Origin: Palsa-1248 sp963737835
GTDB taxonomy: Bacteria > Gemmatimonadota > Gemmatimonadetes > Gemmatimonadales > Gemmatimonadaceae
NCBI GenBank assembly: GCA_963737835.1
Contig: CAVTUH010000001.1
Location: forward strand, 3,844,001-3,908,000
Direction of reading: 5' to 3'
Length of the DNA: 64,000 nt
This document shows, piece after piece, positions 33,874 to 43,052 of this stretch (position 1 is the first letter of the stretch; every line of letters begins with the position of its first letter). Made by a program: the position numbers and the translations under genes. The notes beneath the pieces were generated by a model. The model ran no database searches and was not told where the DNA came from. It saw nothing but the letters and a program-made list of their open reading frames with translations.

Positions 33874-35419
33874 GGCGCGCCGAGCGACCCGCTCGCCGCG
33901 AGCTCGCGCCGCGACCCGTCGTCCGCGGGCATTTCAGAACTTCATCGCCGGGCAGTGGGTGGACGCGGCCAGCCAGGAGACGTTCCTCAACGTCAATCCG
34001 GCTGACACGCGGGACGTGATCGGGACCTTTCCCAGATCGGGCGTCGCCGATGTCGATCGTGCGGTGCAGTCTGCGCTGCGCGGGTTCGAGCGCTGGCGGC
34101 GCACGCCCGCGCCTGCGCGCGGAGATGTCATCCGCCGCGCGGGTGACATCCTCACACGGCGAAAGGATGAGGTGGCGGACCTCATGACCCGTGAGATGGG
34201 GAAGCCGCTCGCCGAGACGCGAGGCGACGTCCAGGAGGGAATCGATACCGCGTACTACGCGGCGACAATGGGCCGGCAACTGTTCGGCCACACGGTGCCG
34301 AGTGAGTTGCGCGCCAAGTGGGCCATGAGCTATCGGCGCCCGATCGGCGTCTGCGGGATCGTGACGCCGTTCAATTTTCCGTTGGCGATCCCGACGTGGA
34401 AGATGTTCCCGGCCCTGGTCTGTGGGAACGCGTGCGTCTTCAAGCCGGCGGAAGACGTCCCCCACACCGCCACGGTGTTTGTCGAGATTCTGCTCGAGGC
34501 CGGCCTGCCACCGGACGTCGTACAACTCGTGCATGGCGATGCAGAGGCCGGCGCGGCGATCGTGGGCCATCCGGCGGTCCCTGTGATTTCGTTCACCGGG
34601 TCCACGGAGACCGGCCGTCGCATCGGCGAGGTGTGCGGCTGCATGCACAAGCGATTGTCACTCGAGATGGGAGGGAAGAACGCCCAGATCGTGCTCGATG
34701 ATGCGGATCTCGAACTCGCTCTCGAGGGCGTCGTGTGGGGTGCCTTCGGGACGACGGGTCAGCGGTGCACAGCGACATCGCGGCTCATCCTCCAGCGCGG
34801 TATTCACGACGCCTTCCTCAAGCGACTGACGGGCCGCGTCCAGGCACTCCGGCTCGGGGACGGCCGCCAGGAGGGGACTGACGTCGGGCCGCTGATTCAC
34901 GCGGCCGCGCGGGCCAAGGTGGAGGAATACATCGAGATCGGATATGCCGAGGGGGCGCGCCTGGTCACAGGGGGTCGACCTGTGACGACGGGCGCCTTCG
35001 CCCACGGCTTCTTCTTCGAGCCAACGATCCTTGCGGATGTCCGGCCACAGAGCCGAGTGGAGCAGGAGGAGATCTTTGGGCCGGTCTTGTCGGTCATCCA
35101 GGTCGCGACCCTCAATGAGGCGATCGCCGTGAACAACGACGTCGCGTATGGCCTCTCATCGGCTATCTACACGCGAGACGTCAACGCCTCGTTCCGCGCG
35201 CTGACTGAGCTGGACACCGGGATCACGTATGTGAATGCCCCGACGATTGGCGCGGAAGCGCATTTACCTTTCGGCGGGGTGAAGCAAACGGGTAACGGGC
35301 ATCGCGAGGGAGGCTGGCAGGTGTATGACTTCTACTCGGAAACCAAAGTCGGGTACATCGACTTCTCCGGGACGCTGCAGCGCGCACAGATCGACACCTA
35401 TTTGGGCACGCCCGATTGA
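33851..35419 (+). CDS. NAD(P)-dependent aldehyde dehydrogenase
   Basis: 522 aa. A basic, Arg/Ala-rich N-terminus of about 30 residues precedes a full ALDH fold: substrate region CGIVTPFNFPLAIPTWK, cofactor site FTGSTETGRRIG, catalytic Glu in LEMGGKN, and catalytic Cys in TTGQRCTATSR. The sequence resembles the ALDH7/semialdehyde dehydrogenase group in places, but the substrate is not clear. ATG at 33851 overlaps the regulator gene by 23 bp, so it is probably expressed with it. The basic extension is unusual for the family, and an internal start is possible. Confidence 0.88.
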   Translation: MASLAKTKARRATRSPRARAATRRPRAFQNFIAGQWVDAASQETFLNVNPADTRDVIGTFPRSGVADVDRAVQSALRGFERWRRTPAPARGDVIRRAGDILTRRKDEVADLMTREMGKPLAETRGDVQEGIDTAYYAATMGRQLFGHTVPSELRAKWAMSYRRPIGVCGIVTPFNFPLAIPTWKMFPALVCGNACVFKPAEDVPHTATVFVEILLEAGLPPDVVQLVHGDAEAGAAIVGHPAVPVISFTGSTETGRRIGEVCGCMHKRLSLEMGGKNAQIVLDDADLELALEGVVWGAFGTTGQRCTATSRLILQRGIHDAFLKRLTGRVQALRLGDGRQEGTDVGPLIHAAARAKVEEYIEIGYAEGARLVTGGRPVTTGAFAHGFFFEPTILADVRPQSRVEQEEIFGPVLSVIQVATLNEAIAVNNDVAYGLSSAIYTRDVNASFRALTELDTGITYVNAPTIGAEAHLPFGGVKQTGNGHREGGWQVYDFYSETKVGYIDFSGTLQRAQIDTYLGTPD

Positions 35420-35500
35420 CGGCGGCGCTACAGTCTCTGTGCGGCTCCGGCGTCTTGCGGTTGTGGGAAGCCGCGGGTTAATTGGGCTGCAGGAGGGGAT

Positions 35501-36292
35501 GTGACCGAGCGCATGCCGACCGATCCAGTCGGAACGCCGGGATCTGCCGGGTACTCCGTAGAGCGACGCCAAGTCGCGCTCCGTCGGATCAATCGCGGTG
35601 GAATCCGCTGGCGATTGCTTCGCGACTGGGCGGAGTCATTTGTGATCGCCGTCGCGATCTGGCTGGTTCTGAAGGCCTTCTTCGTGGAGGCCTATCGCAT
35701 TCCAACAGGCAGCATGGAGCGGACCCTCCTCGTCGGCGACCGGCTGTTGGTCAACAAGCTAGCGTATGGGGCGGACCTGCCCTTCACCGCGCACCGGATC
35801 CCCGGATTTGAGCACCCGCAACGCGGCGACATCATCGTGTTTAGGTGGCCGGTCGATCCGCACACTAACTTCATCAAGCGAGTCGTCGGTGTGCCCGGCG
35901 ACACGCTGGCGATGCGCGACGGCACGCTGTTCCTCAATGGGAAGCCGCAAAACGAGCCATATGTAGTCCACATTGCGGCAGCGACGGATGACCCGGCGGA
36001 GCCGGAATTCAGCTGGCAACGGGCGTACGTCGTACATGGGGCGGCGACTGACGAGGCAGACCATCCATCGCGAAACAACTGGGGGCCGCTGGTCGTCCCT
36101 CAGCAGAGCTATTTCGTGCTCGGCGACAACCGCGACAACTCGAACGACAGCCGCTATTGGGGCTTCGTACCAGCGTTGCTGATCGAGGGACGTCCGATCT
36201 TCGTGTATTACAGTTATGCGCCGGATTCCGCGGGCCACGTGTCGCTCTTGACGCGCGTGCGGTGGCACCGGATCGGCGAGCGGGTGGAGTAA
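35501..36292 (+). CDS. lepB: Signal peptidase I
   Basis: 263 aa. It removes signal peptides from exported proteins at the inner membrane. One N-terminal membrane segment (FVIAVAIWLVLKAFFVEAY) is followed by the catalytic Ser71 in IPTGSMERTL, Lys126 in FIKRVVGVPGD, and the conserved VLGDNRDNSNDSRYWGFV. An insertion of about 40 residues lies between the Lys and the box D/E region. The GTG start has AGGAGG upstream, so this gene has a standard leader, unlike some neighbours. Confidence 0.95.
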   Translation: MTERMPTDPVGTPGSAGYSVERRQVALRRINRGGIRWRLLRDWAESFVIAVAIWLVLKAFFVEAYRIPTGSMERTLLVGDRLLVNKLAYGADLPFTAHRIPGFEHPQRGDIIVFRWPVDPHTNFIKRVVGVPGDTLAMRDGTLFLNGKPQNEPYVVHIAAATDDPAEPEFSWQRAYVVHGAATDEADHPSRNNWGPLVVPQQSYFVLGDNRDNSNDSRYWGFVPALLIEGRPIFVYYSYAPDSAGHVSLLTRVRWHRIGERVE

Positions 36293-36352
36293 ACGCACGT
36301 GGTAGTCCGGACCTCGGCATCGCAATCGGGTCACCAAGGAGCAGCCAGCGGC

Positions 36353-37210
36353 ATGGCAGCGGCAAAGAGCAAGAAGGCGTCGTACGAAGAAGGCTCACTC
36401 GACCAGTACTTGCGCGACATCAGCGCCTACCCGCTGATCACGCGCGAGGACGAGGTCGAGCTCGCGAAACGCATCCGGGTGAACGACCAGGAAGCGTTGG
36501 ATACGCTCGTCCGGTCGAACCTGCGTTTTGTCGTTTCCGTGGCGAAGAAGTATCAGAACCAGGGCGTCGCTCTCTCGGATCTCATCAACGAGGGCAACCT
36601 GGGCCTGATCCGCGCCGCGCACAAATTCGACGAGACGAAAGGCATCAAGTTCATCTCGTACGCCGTGTGGTGGATTCGTCAGGCGATTCTGCAGGCGCTC
36701 GCGGAGCAATCCCGCATTGTGCGCGTCCCGCTCAACCGCGCCGGTACGCTGCACCGCATCGGGAAACGGGCCAGCACGCTCCTCCAGGAGCTCGGCCGGG
36801 AGCCCACGCACGAAGAGATCGCCGAAGGCATGGACATCACGGAAGAAGAGGTTGCCAAGACGATGTCCATTTCTCAGACGCATCTCTCCCTGGATGCGCC
36901 GATGTCGCCGGGCGAAGACAATCGCCTGCTCGACTACCTCGCCGACACCATCAATCCGACCCCAGACGAGCAGACGTTCGAGAAGGCGCTCACGGAGACG
37001 GTCGAGGAAGCACTCGCGGGACTCAAGGAACGCGAGTCGAAGATCCTCCGACTGTACTTCGGCCTGGATGGCGAGGAGCCGATGACGCTGGAACAGATCG
37101 GCTCATTGATGGGCATCACGCGCGAGCGGGTGCGCCAGATCAAGGAGAAAGCGCTCTCCCGGCTGCGGCACGTCAGCCGTGCCCGGGCTCTCGAGTCGTA
37201 CCTCGGCTGA
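36353..37210 (+). CDS. RpoD-like sigma-70 factor
   Basis: 285 aa from ATG 36353, with AAGGAG upstream. Region 1.2 is LDQYLRDISAYPLITREDEVELA, region 2 includes LIRAAHKFDETKGIKFISYAVWWIRQAI, region 3 follows, and region 4 helix-turn-helix is MTLEQIGSLMGITRERVRQIKEKALSRLR. Region 1.1 and the non-conserved insert are absent, so this is a short primary-type or group 2 factor. The high conservation suggests a main housekeeping sigma. It lies between lepB and yajQ. Confidence 0.92.
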   Translation: MAAAKSKKASYEEGSLDQYLRDISAYPLITREDEVELAKRIRVNDQEALDTLVRSNLRFVVSVAKKYQNQGVALSDLINEGNLGLIRAAHKFDETKGIKFISYAVWWIRQAILQALAEQSRIVRVPLNRAGTLHRIGKRASTLLQELGREPTHEEIAEGMDITEEEVAKTMSISQTHLSLDAPMSPGEDNRLLDYLADTINPTPDEQTFEKALTETVEEALAGLKERESKILRLYFGLDGEEPMTLEQIGSLMGITRERVRQIKEKALSRLRHVSRARALESYLG

Positions 37211-37220
37211 ACCGGTCCGC

Positions 37221-37721
37221 GTGCCGGCGACGAGCTCCTTCGATGTGACGACGGGCGTCGATCTCCAGGAAGTGGACAACGCCGTGAATCAGGCGCAGAA
37301 GGAGATCGCCCAGCGCTACGACTTCAAGGGATCCAAGGCCAGCATCGAGTACAACCGCGCTGGCAACATGCTTGTTCTGGTCGCCGATGACGACTTCCGC
37401 ATGCGAGCGCTCTTCGATGTGCTGCAACAAAAGCTCATCAAACGGGGTGTCTCGGTGAAGAACCTGACGGTTGGGGAGATCAAGCCGGCCGGCGGGGACA
37501 CCGTCCGCCGCGAGATCACGCTCAAGACCGCGCTGGACGGCGAGACGGCCAAGAAGGTCGCGGCCGTCATCAAGGACGCCAAGATGAAAAAGGTCCAGGC
37601 GTCGATCCAAGGCGACCAAGTGCGTGTGTCGTCCGCGTCGAAGGATGAGCTGCAAGATGTCATCGCGCTGCTCCGCGCGCGGGACTTCGGCGTCGAGCTG
37701 AAATTCGGGAATTATAGGTGA
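37221..37721 (+). CDS. yajQ: YajQ family nucleotide-binding protein
   Basis: 166 aa from GTG 37221, chosen because SSFDVTTGVDLQEVDNAVNQA matches the family's start. Core features are QRYDFKGSKASIEY, LQQKLIKRGVSVKNL and VASSKDEL-like SSASKDELQDVI, ending GVELKFGNYR. Family members bind cyclic di-GMP or RNA and some act as transcription co-regulators. A di-GMP link would fit the HD-GYP protein at 45 kb, but nothing here proves it. It starts 10 bp after the sigma factor gene. Confidence 0.93.
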   Translation: MPATSSFDVTTGVDLQEVDNAVNQAQKEIAQRYDFKGSKASIEYNRAGNMLVLVADDDFRMRALFDVLQQKLIKRGVSVKNLTVGEIKPAGGDTVRREITLKTALDGETAKKVAAVIKDAKMKKVQASIQGDQVRVSSASKDELQDVIALLRARDFGVELKFGNYR

Positions 37722-37725
37722 ACGG

Positions 37726-37752
37726 CTAGACGTCCAACGTCTTAACGTCTAG
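37726..37752. terminator. Hairpin after yajQ
   Basis: CTAGACGT (37726-37733) pairs with ACGTCTAG (37745-37752) across an 11-nt loop, 5 bp after the yajQ stop. A plausible terminator ahead of the rimO promoter; no long U-run. Confidence 0.5.
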
Positions 37753-37779
37753 TCTCTAGTTCCTCGCCTGTGCCGCGGC

Positions 37780-37785
37780 TAGCTT
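37780..37785 (+). promoter_or_regulatory. Putative -10 box (TAGCTT) of rimO
   Basis: TAGCTT ends 7 nt before the GTG start of rimO with no Shine-Dalgarno sequence. It fits the leaderless pattern seen elsewhere in the window. No consensus -35 is visible. Confidence 0.4.
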
Positions 37786-37792
37786 ACGCGCC

Positions 37793-39244
37793 GTGCCGCG
37801 CTCGCCCCAACATCGTGCCGCCACCTTCGGGATCATCAGCCTCGGGTGCGACAAGAACACGGTCGACACCGAGCGCTACCGTGCCGAGCTCGCGACGCAA
37901 GGCGCGAGTCCCGTCGAGGACCTCGGCGAGGCCGACGTGATCCTCGTCAACACCTGCGGATTCATCGACGCGGCGAAACGGGAATCGATTGACGCGTTGG
38001 TGGATGCGGGTCGCTTCAAACGGCGCGGTCGGTGTCGGGGCGTCGTCGCGATCGGCTGCATGGTCGAACGGCATCGAGCGGAACTCCAGGCAGCGCTACC
38101 CGAAGTCGATCTCTTTCTCGGCACGTCGGACGCGACCTCCCTGGTGCCGGCGCTCGTCGAGCGCGGCTGGCTGCCGCCGACGGCGTCGACGGCGCACCCC
38201 GGGGTGCGGCTCTTCGCGGGTGAACTGCCGCACGTTCGCTACCTCAAGGTCAGCGAGGGCTGTGATCACGGCTGTGCATTCTGCGCGATTCCGCTCATGC
38301 GGGGCCGGCATCGGTCGTTTGTGCTCGACGATGTGGTGCGCGAGGCGCAGCTCCTCGAGCTGCAGGGCGCGAGAGAGATCAACCTGGTCGCCCAGGACCT
38401 CGCGCACTACGGCCGCGACCTGCGGGTCGGGGTCGGGTTGCCGGAGCTTTTGGACGCGCTAGTCGCCGAGACCGCGATTCCATGGATTCGGCTGCTGTAC
38501 GTGTATGCGGCGGGGCTGGATGAGCGCGTGCTCGCGGCGCTCGCGCGAGAAGCCAGACTCGTGAAATACCTGGACATGCCGATTCAGCACGGATCCGACG
38601 CGGTGCTGCAGCGCATGCGGCGGCCCGAGCGTGCCGCCACGATCCGGGCAACCGTGGCGCGGGTTCGCGAGGCGGTTCCCGGTATCGCCTTGCGTACGAC
38701 CTGCATCGTCGGCTTCCCAGGCGAGACCGAGGATGACCTGCGCCAGTTGCTCGAGTTGTTGGAAGAGGTCGAGTTTGATCGGGTAGGGGTGTTCACGTAC
38801 TCAGCGCAAGAGGGCACTCGGGCCGCGCAACTTGCGGATGATGTGCCTGAAGTGGTCAAGCGGGAGCGCCTCGAGCGCGTAACCGAGCGACAACGCCTGA
38901 TCACCGCAGACCGATACGACGCCATGGTCGGCACTCTATCGGAGGCAATCGTCGACTCGGCCGATGGCGGGCCGCGCGATCCGGGGAGCGCGCTTCGTGC
39001 CGGCGCTCGAGGACGCCTCGCTTGCCAGGCTGATGACATCAATGGCGTCACGTTCCTCGACCGCTCGGACTTGTCCGCAGGGTCGATCGTCGAAGTACTT
39101 GTCGACGGTGTGGTGGACGACTATGACTTCGTCGCGACCGTGCGCCGCGTGATCAGCGTTCCGTTACCGGCTACGGTCGCTGCGCGACGGCCCATGTTAC
39201 CGATCGCGTCGACGGCGTCCACGGTAGGAAGCTTCGGGCGGTGA
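37793..39244 (+). CDS. rimO: Ribosomal protein S12 methylthiotransferase RimO
   Basis: 483 aa radical-SAM enzyme that methylthiolates the conserved Asp of ribosomal protein S12. The N-terminal UPF0004 domain has its three cysteines (SLGCDKN, VNTCGF, IGCMVER). The radical-SAM cluster motif is GCDHGCAFCAIP, followed by QDLAHYGRD and MPIQHGSDAVLQRMRR. A TRAM domain ends the protein. MPIQH with S12-type features separates it from MiaB. GTG start; the stop overlaps the hemL start (GTGA). Confidence 0.93.
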   Translation: MPRSPQHRAATFGIISLGCDKNTVDTERYRAELATQGASPVEDLGEADVILVNTCGFIDAAKRESIDALVDAGRFKRRGRCRGVVAIGCMVERHRAELQAALPEVDLFLGTSDATSLVPALVERGWLPPTASTAHPGVRLFAGELPHVRYLKVSEGCDHGCAFCAIPLMRGRHRSFVLDDVVREAQLLELQGAREINLVAQDLAHYGRDLRVGVGLPELLDALVAETAIPWIRLLYVYAAGLDERVLAALAREARLVKYLDMPIQHGSDAVLQRMRRPERAATIRATVARVREAVPGIALRTTCIVGFPGETEDDLRQLLELLEEVEFDRVGVFTYSAQEGTRAAQLADDVPEVVKRERLERVTERQRLITADRYDAMVGTLSEAIVDSADGGPRDPGSALRAGARGRLACQADDINGVTFLDRSDLSAGSIVEVLVDGVVDDYDFVATVRRVISVPLPATVAARRPMLPIASTASTVGSFGR

Positions 39245-40596
39245 CGACCGGCGTCGACCCCGACGCGCCGACTCGCGACGCGGCCACCGGCGAGTCTCGC
39301 CGCGATAGTCACGCCGCCGTGTCAGCCGCCATCATGGCGCGGGCGAGGGCTGTGTTTCCGGGCGGAGTCAACTCGCCGGTGCGGGCGTTCGGCCGTGTCG
39401 GAGGGGAGCCGTTCGTGGTCGCGCGCGGCCAAGGGGCGCGCATCTGGGACGTCGACGGGCGGGAGTACATCGACTACGTGCTGTCCTGGGGGCCGCTCGT
39501 GCTCGGGCACGCGCCCCCGGTCGTGCTCGATGCGCTCGACCGGGTGATGCGGGATGGTACGAGCTTCGGCATCCCGACTGCGCTCGAGGTGGAGTTGGCC
39601 GAGGCCATCCGCGAGCGATGGCCGCACCTGGACAAGCTCCGCTTCGTGTCGAGCGGCACGGAAGCTACCATGAGCCTCCTCCGTCTCGCGCGCGCACACA
39701 CGGGTCGAGAGCACGTGCTCAAGTTCGATGGCTGTTATCACGGCCACGCGGACGCGTTCCTGGTGCGTGCCGGCTCGGGCGTAGCCACGCTGGCGCTGCC
39801 GGATTCGCCCGGCGTCCCCGCGGCGCTCGCCGCGCTCACGCTCGTGGCGCCATTCAATGATCTCGAGCGTGTCCGGGAGGCGATCCAGCCGCACCGCGAC
39901 GATCTGGCGGCCATCATCGTCGAGCCCCTCGTGGGGAACGCGGGATTCATACGCCCTCAACCCGGCTTTCTCGAAGGGCTGCGTGTCCTCGCCGACGAAA
40001 CCGGAGCGTTGCTGATCTTCGACGAAGTCATGACCGGCTTCCGGGTGGCGCTCGGCGGCGCCCGAGAACGCTTCGGGGTCACGCCCGACCTGACGGCACT
40101 GGGCAAGGTCATCGGCGGGGGACTGCCCGTCGCGGCCTACGGGGGACGTCGGGAGATCATGGACCGCGTCTCGCCCCAAGGTCCCGTGTATCAAGCTGGG
40201 ACCCTGTCGGGCAATCCGCTCGCCATGGCCGCCGGGCTCGCGACCCTTCGGGCGTTGACCCCGGCACTGCACGACCGCATCACGCAGCGAACGGGTGAGC
40301 TCGTGAACGGGCTGCGCGAGATCGCCGCACGCCGTGGCTTCCCGTTCGCAGCCGACTCGGTCGGGTCAATGTGGGGTTTCTTCTGTCGTGAGACGCTGCC
40401 CGCGTCGTTCCAGGAAGCGCAGACGGCCGACGCGGAGCGCTTTCGTCGCTTGTTTCACGCGGCGCGCGAGCGCGGGCTCTACCTCGCTCCGTCACCGTTC
40501 GAGGCCGCATTCATGTCCGCCGCACATGGATCGCCCGAGCTGACCGAGACGTTGTCGCGCTTCGACGATGCGGTTCGTGTTGCGGCGGCGTCGTAG
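39241..40596 (+). CDS. hemL: Glutamate-1-semialdehyde 2,1-aminomutase
   Basis: 451 aa PLP enzyme making 5-aminolevulinate in the C5 haem pathway. It shows PGGVNSPVRAFGRVGG, SSGTEATMSLLRLARA, the GFRVALGGA region and the PLP lysine in LGKVIGGGLPVAAYGG. The N-terminus has about 25 extra polar residues. GTG start overlapping the rimO stop, so coupled to it. Its 3' end overlaps the next gene by 29 bp. Confidence 0.96.
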   Translation: MTTGVDPDAPTRDAATGESRRDSHAAVSAAIMARARAVFPGGVNSPVRAFGRVGGEPFVVARGQGARIWDVDGREYIDYVLSWGPLVLGHAPPVVLDALDRVMRDGTSFGIPTALEVELAEAIRERWPHLDKLRFVSSGTEATMSLLRLARAHTGREHVLKFDGCYHGHADAFLVRAGSGVATLALPDSPGVPAALAALTLVAPFNDLERVREAIQPHRDDLAAIIVEPLVGNAGFIRPQPGFLEGLRVLADETGALLIFDEVMTGFRVALGGARERFGVTPDLTALGKVIGGGLPVAAYGGRREIMDRVSPQGPVYQAGTLSGNPLAMAAGLATLRALTPALHDRITQRTGELVNGLREIAARRGFPFAADSVGSMWGFFCRETLPASFQEAQTADAERFRRLFHAARERGLYLAPSPFEAAFMSAAHGSPELTETLSRFDDAVRVAAAS

Positions 40597-41989
40597 GCCG
40601 CGCAGCACCACGGCTCGGCCGTGGCGCTGCGAGCGCCCGCGCGTCCGACGCTCGATCTCGTGTTTGCTCATCCCGTTCGTTGCTGCGTGCCGCTCGGGCG
40701 CGGCGACGCCCGCGACTCCGGCCCCGCACGTGGTCGCGACGACCGGCGAGGTCGCCAGCCACCGGCGTCCGGCCGGAAGCGACTCCGCTTCAGTCGTCGG
40801 CGTCGCGCTCACGACCGCTGCGCCGTCGGGTCAGGTGTCCGCCACCGGGCCCTGGCGTCTGGTCACGCGGGCGGGTCGCGTCGTCGTTCGAGGCACTGGT
40901 CGCGGGTCCTGGACGATCGAGCGGCGGGATGACCGGGTGCACATCAGCACACACGGAGGATTGTCCGCGACGCGCGATGGGCCTTTGATCGCGGAGCCCG
41001 CCGATTCGTCCGCGTTTCTGACCTGGAACGGCCGGCGCTATCGGGGGTCGATTGCCGTGTATGCAACCGGGCGGGGACTGCTAGTCGTGAATCGACTGCC
41101 GGTCGAGGACTACTTGCGAGGCGTCGTGCCACTCGAGATCGGCGCGACCCTGGGCGATCCGGAACGTGCCGCGCTCGAAGCGCAAGCTGTCGCGGCGCGC
41201 AGCTACATCTACGTGCGTCTCGAAGACCCAGACCGACCCGCAGGCGGCACGCGCTTCGATGTCCTCGCGACGGTGACGGACCAGGTGTACGGCGGTATGG
41301 CCGCGGAGACGCCGGCTGCGGATGCGGCGATCGCCGTGACAGCGGGCGAAGTGCTGACGTACGGCGGTCGTGTCGTCAACGCGCCGTACCACGCTGCCTG
41401 CGGCGGCACGACCGCCGAACCCGAGGAAGTCTGGCGCGAGGCGCCAGTCCCGTACTTGCAGCGGGTGAGCGATCAGATCCCCGGCACCGACAACTACTAC
41501 TGCGAGGGATCGGCGCACTTCCGCTGGACCCGCACTTTCTCGAAGACCGAATTGGCAACCCTCCTCGAGCGATACCTGCGCACGTATGCCGTGCGTCGCG
41601 ACGGGGCCGCTGCCGCATCGAGCTCGAGTGCGGCAGCGGGACGGGTCGGCACGGTGCACGCCATCAGCATTGAATCGCTCACGCCATCGGGCCGCGTCGC
41701 GTGGCTCGCTGTCGCGACAAGCCGTGGGACCTATCATGTGCGCGGCAACGACATCCGATTTGTGTTGCGCGAGCCCGATGGCGAGATCCTCCACAGCACC
41801 TATTTTCAGATTCGAGACGAACCGGTTCGCGGTGGCTCGGTCGCGGGGCTCACGTTGGAGGGTCGAGGCAATGGGCATGGGGTCGGGATGTGCCAATGGG
41901 GTGCCATCGGCCGTGCTCGCGCGGGGCAGGACTACCGGACGATCCTGGAGACGTACTACCCCGGCACGGTCCTCGCCCGTGAGCGCTAG
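40568..41989 (+). CDS. SpoIID/LytB-domain protein
   Basis: 473 aa. After a basic N-terminus there is a lipobox-like stretch (SCLLIPFVAACRSG), suggesting a lipoprotein or secreted protein. The SpoIID core is clear: VEDYLRGVVPLEI, ALEAQAVAARSYIYVRL, HAACGGTTAEPEEVW, and the C-terminal GRGNGHGVGMCQWGA. SpoIID is a lytic transglycosylase acting on peptidoglycan glycan strands stripped of stem peptides; non-sporulating bacteria carry homologues for wall remodelling. Overlaps hemL by 29 bp. Confidence 0.88.
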   Translation: MRFVLRRRRRPRSTTARPWRCERPRVRRSISCLLIPFVAACRSGAATPATPAPHVVATTGEVASHRRPAGSDSASVVGVALTTAAPSGQVSATGPWRLVTRAGRVVVRGTGRGSWTIERRDDRVHISTHGGLSATRDGPLIAEPADSSAFLTWNGRRYRGSIAVYATGRGLLVVNRLPVEDYLRGVVPLEIGATLGDPERAALEAQAVAARSYIYVRLEDPDRPAGGTRFDVLATVTDQVYGGMAAETPAADAAIAVTAGEVLTYGGRVVNAPYHAACGGTTAEPEEVWREAPVPYLQRVSDQIPGTDNYYCEGSAHFRWTRTFSKTELATLLERYLRTYAVRRDGAAAASSSSAAAGRVGTVHAISIESLTPSGRVAWLAVATSRGTYHVRGNDIRFVLREPDGEILHSTYFQIRDEPVRGGSVAGLTLEGRGNGHGVGMCQWGAIGRARAGQDYRTILETYYPGTVLARER

Positions 41990-42034
41990 ACTTGTGGTTA
42001 TGGCGCGAGCGTGTGGTCCTGGAGTGAGCCAACC

Positions 42035-43036
42035 ATGACCGAACGGGTACGCATCGGTCTTCTCGGGGCGGGCGCGATCGCGCAGCTCGCGCATCTGCCC
42101 GTTCTGGCGAAGATGCGGGGGATCGAGCTCGTTGGGTTGTGTGACAGTGACGCGGCCAAGGCCCGGGCATTGGCCGACCGGTTCTCCGTGCCGGATGTCT
42201 TCACAGACATCGACGACCTCCTCGAGCTCGAGACGCTCGACGCGGTCGTGGTCGCCACGCCGAATCACCTGCACGAGCCGCACGTCCTCAGCGTACTCGC
42301 GCGCAAGCTGCCGGTGCTCTGCGAGCGACCGCTGGCGCTCTCGGCGCGCGGCGTCGAGCGCATCCTTGCAGCGGCGGCGCGAGTCGATCGTGTCGTGGCC
42401 GTCGCGAACAACCACCGGTTCCGAAGTGACGTGCAGGCGCTGGAGCGGTTCCTCCAAGGCGGCGAGCTGGGTCGAGTACTGGCCATACGCGCAGGCGCGT
42501 ATCACATGGTACGGCCAGACGGCTGGCGGGCACGGCGCGCGGAATCCGGCGGTGGCGTGTTTCTCGACCATGGCCTGCCGTTGCTCGACCTCGCACTGTG
42601 GCTGGCGGACTTCCCGGAGCCCCAGCGGGTGTCTGCCCACATGGATCGAGGGCGCGGAGGAAGCGGCGTCGAGGACAGCATGCTCGTGCATCTGGAGTGT
42701 GCGCCGAACTTGAGCTGTGCGTTCGACATTTCCTGGTCGTACGTCGGCGAGCAGGATCGCTGGTGGTTCGAAATACTCGCCGCGCGGGGCAGCGCACGGC
42801 TCGCGCCGCTCCGAGTGGTGAAATCACTCAACGGCCGACCGACCGACGTGTCGCCGACCGGTGCCGCAGCCCGAGAGAGCGTCTTCCTGCAGTCCTATCG
42901 GGCGGAGCTGGCGCACTTCCTGGCTGTGCTGCAGGGTGAGGCCAAATACGAGGCTCCATCGGACCAAGTCATCGTGATGCGCGTCCTGGAGGCCATCTAT
43001 CGGTCGGCGGACGACGGCCGAGAGATCAAGCTGTGA
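42035..43036 (+). CDS. Gfo/Idh/MocA family oxidoreductase
   Basis: 333 aa. The N-terminal Rossmann fold has GLLGAGAIAQLAHLPVLA and the middle has ATPNHLHEPHVL. The usual EKP motif is present as CERPLAL, so the lysine is replaced by Arg. The C-terminal alpha/beta domain includes GGGVFLDHGLPLLDLALWL. Family members are NAD(P)-dependent sugar or cyclitol dehydrogenases; with the EKP lysine changed, activity or cofactor use may differ. ATG at 42035. Followed closely by lnt. Confidence 0.87.
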   Translation: MTERVRIGLLGAGAIAQLAHLPVLAKMRGIELVGLCDSDAAKARALADRFSVPDVFTDIDDLLELETLDAVVVATPNHLHEPHVLSVLARKLPVLCERPLALSARGVERILAAAARVDRVVAVANNHRFRSDVQALERFLQGGELGRVLAIRAGAYHMVRPDGWRARRAESGGGVFLDHGLPLLDLALWLADFPEPQRVSAHMDRGRGGSGVEDSMLVHLECAPNLSCAFDISWSYVGEQDRWWFEILAARGSARLAPLRVVKSLNGRPTDVSPTGAAARESVFLQSYRAELAHFLAVLQGEAKYEAPSDQVIVMRVLEAIYRSADDGREIKL

Positions 43037-43052
43037 ACGGGCGGGTCGAGGC

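Noticed and set aside
41081..42691. Minus-strand open frame opposite the SpoIID-like and oxidoreductase genes
   Set aside because: Antisense to two conserved proteins; no motif recognised.
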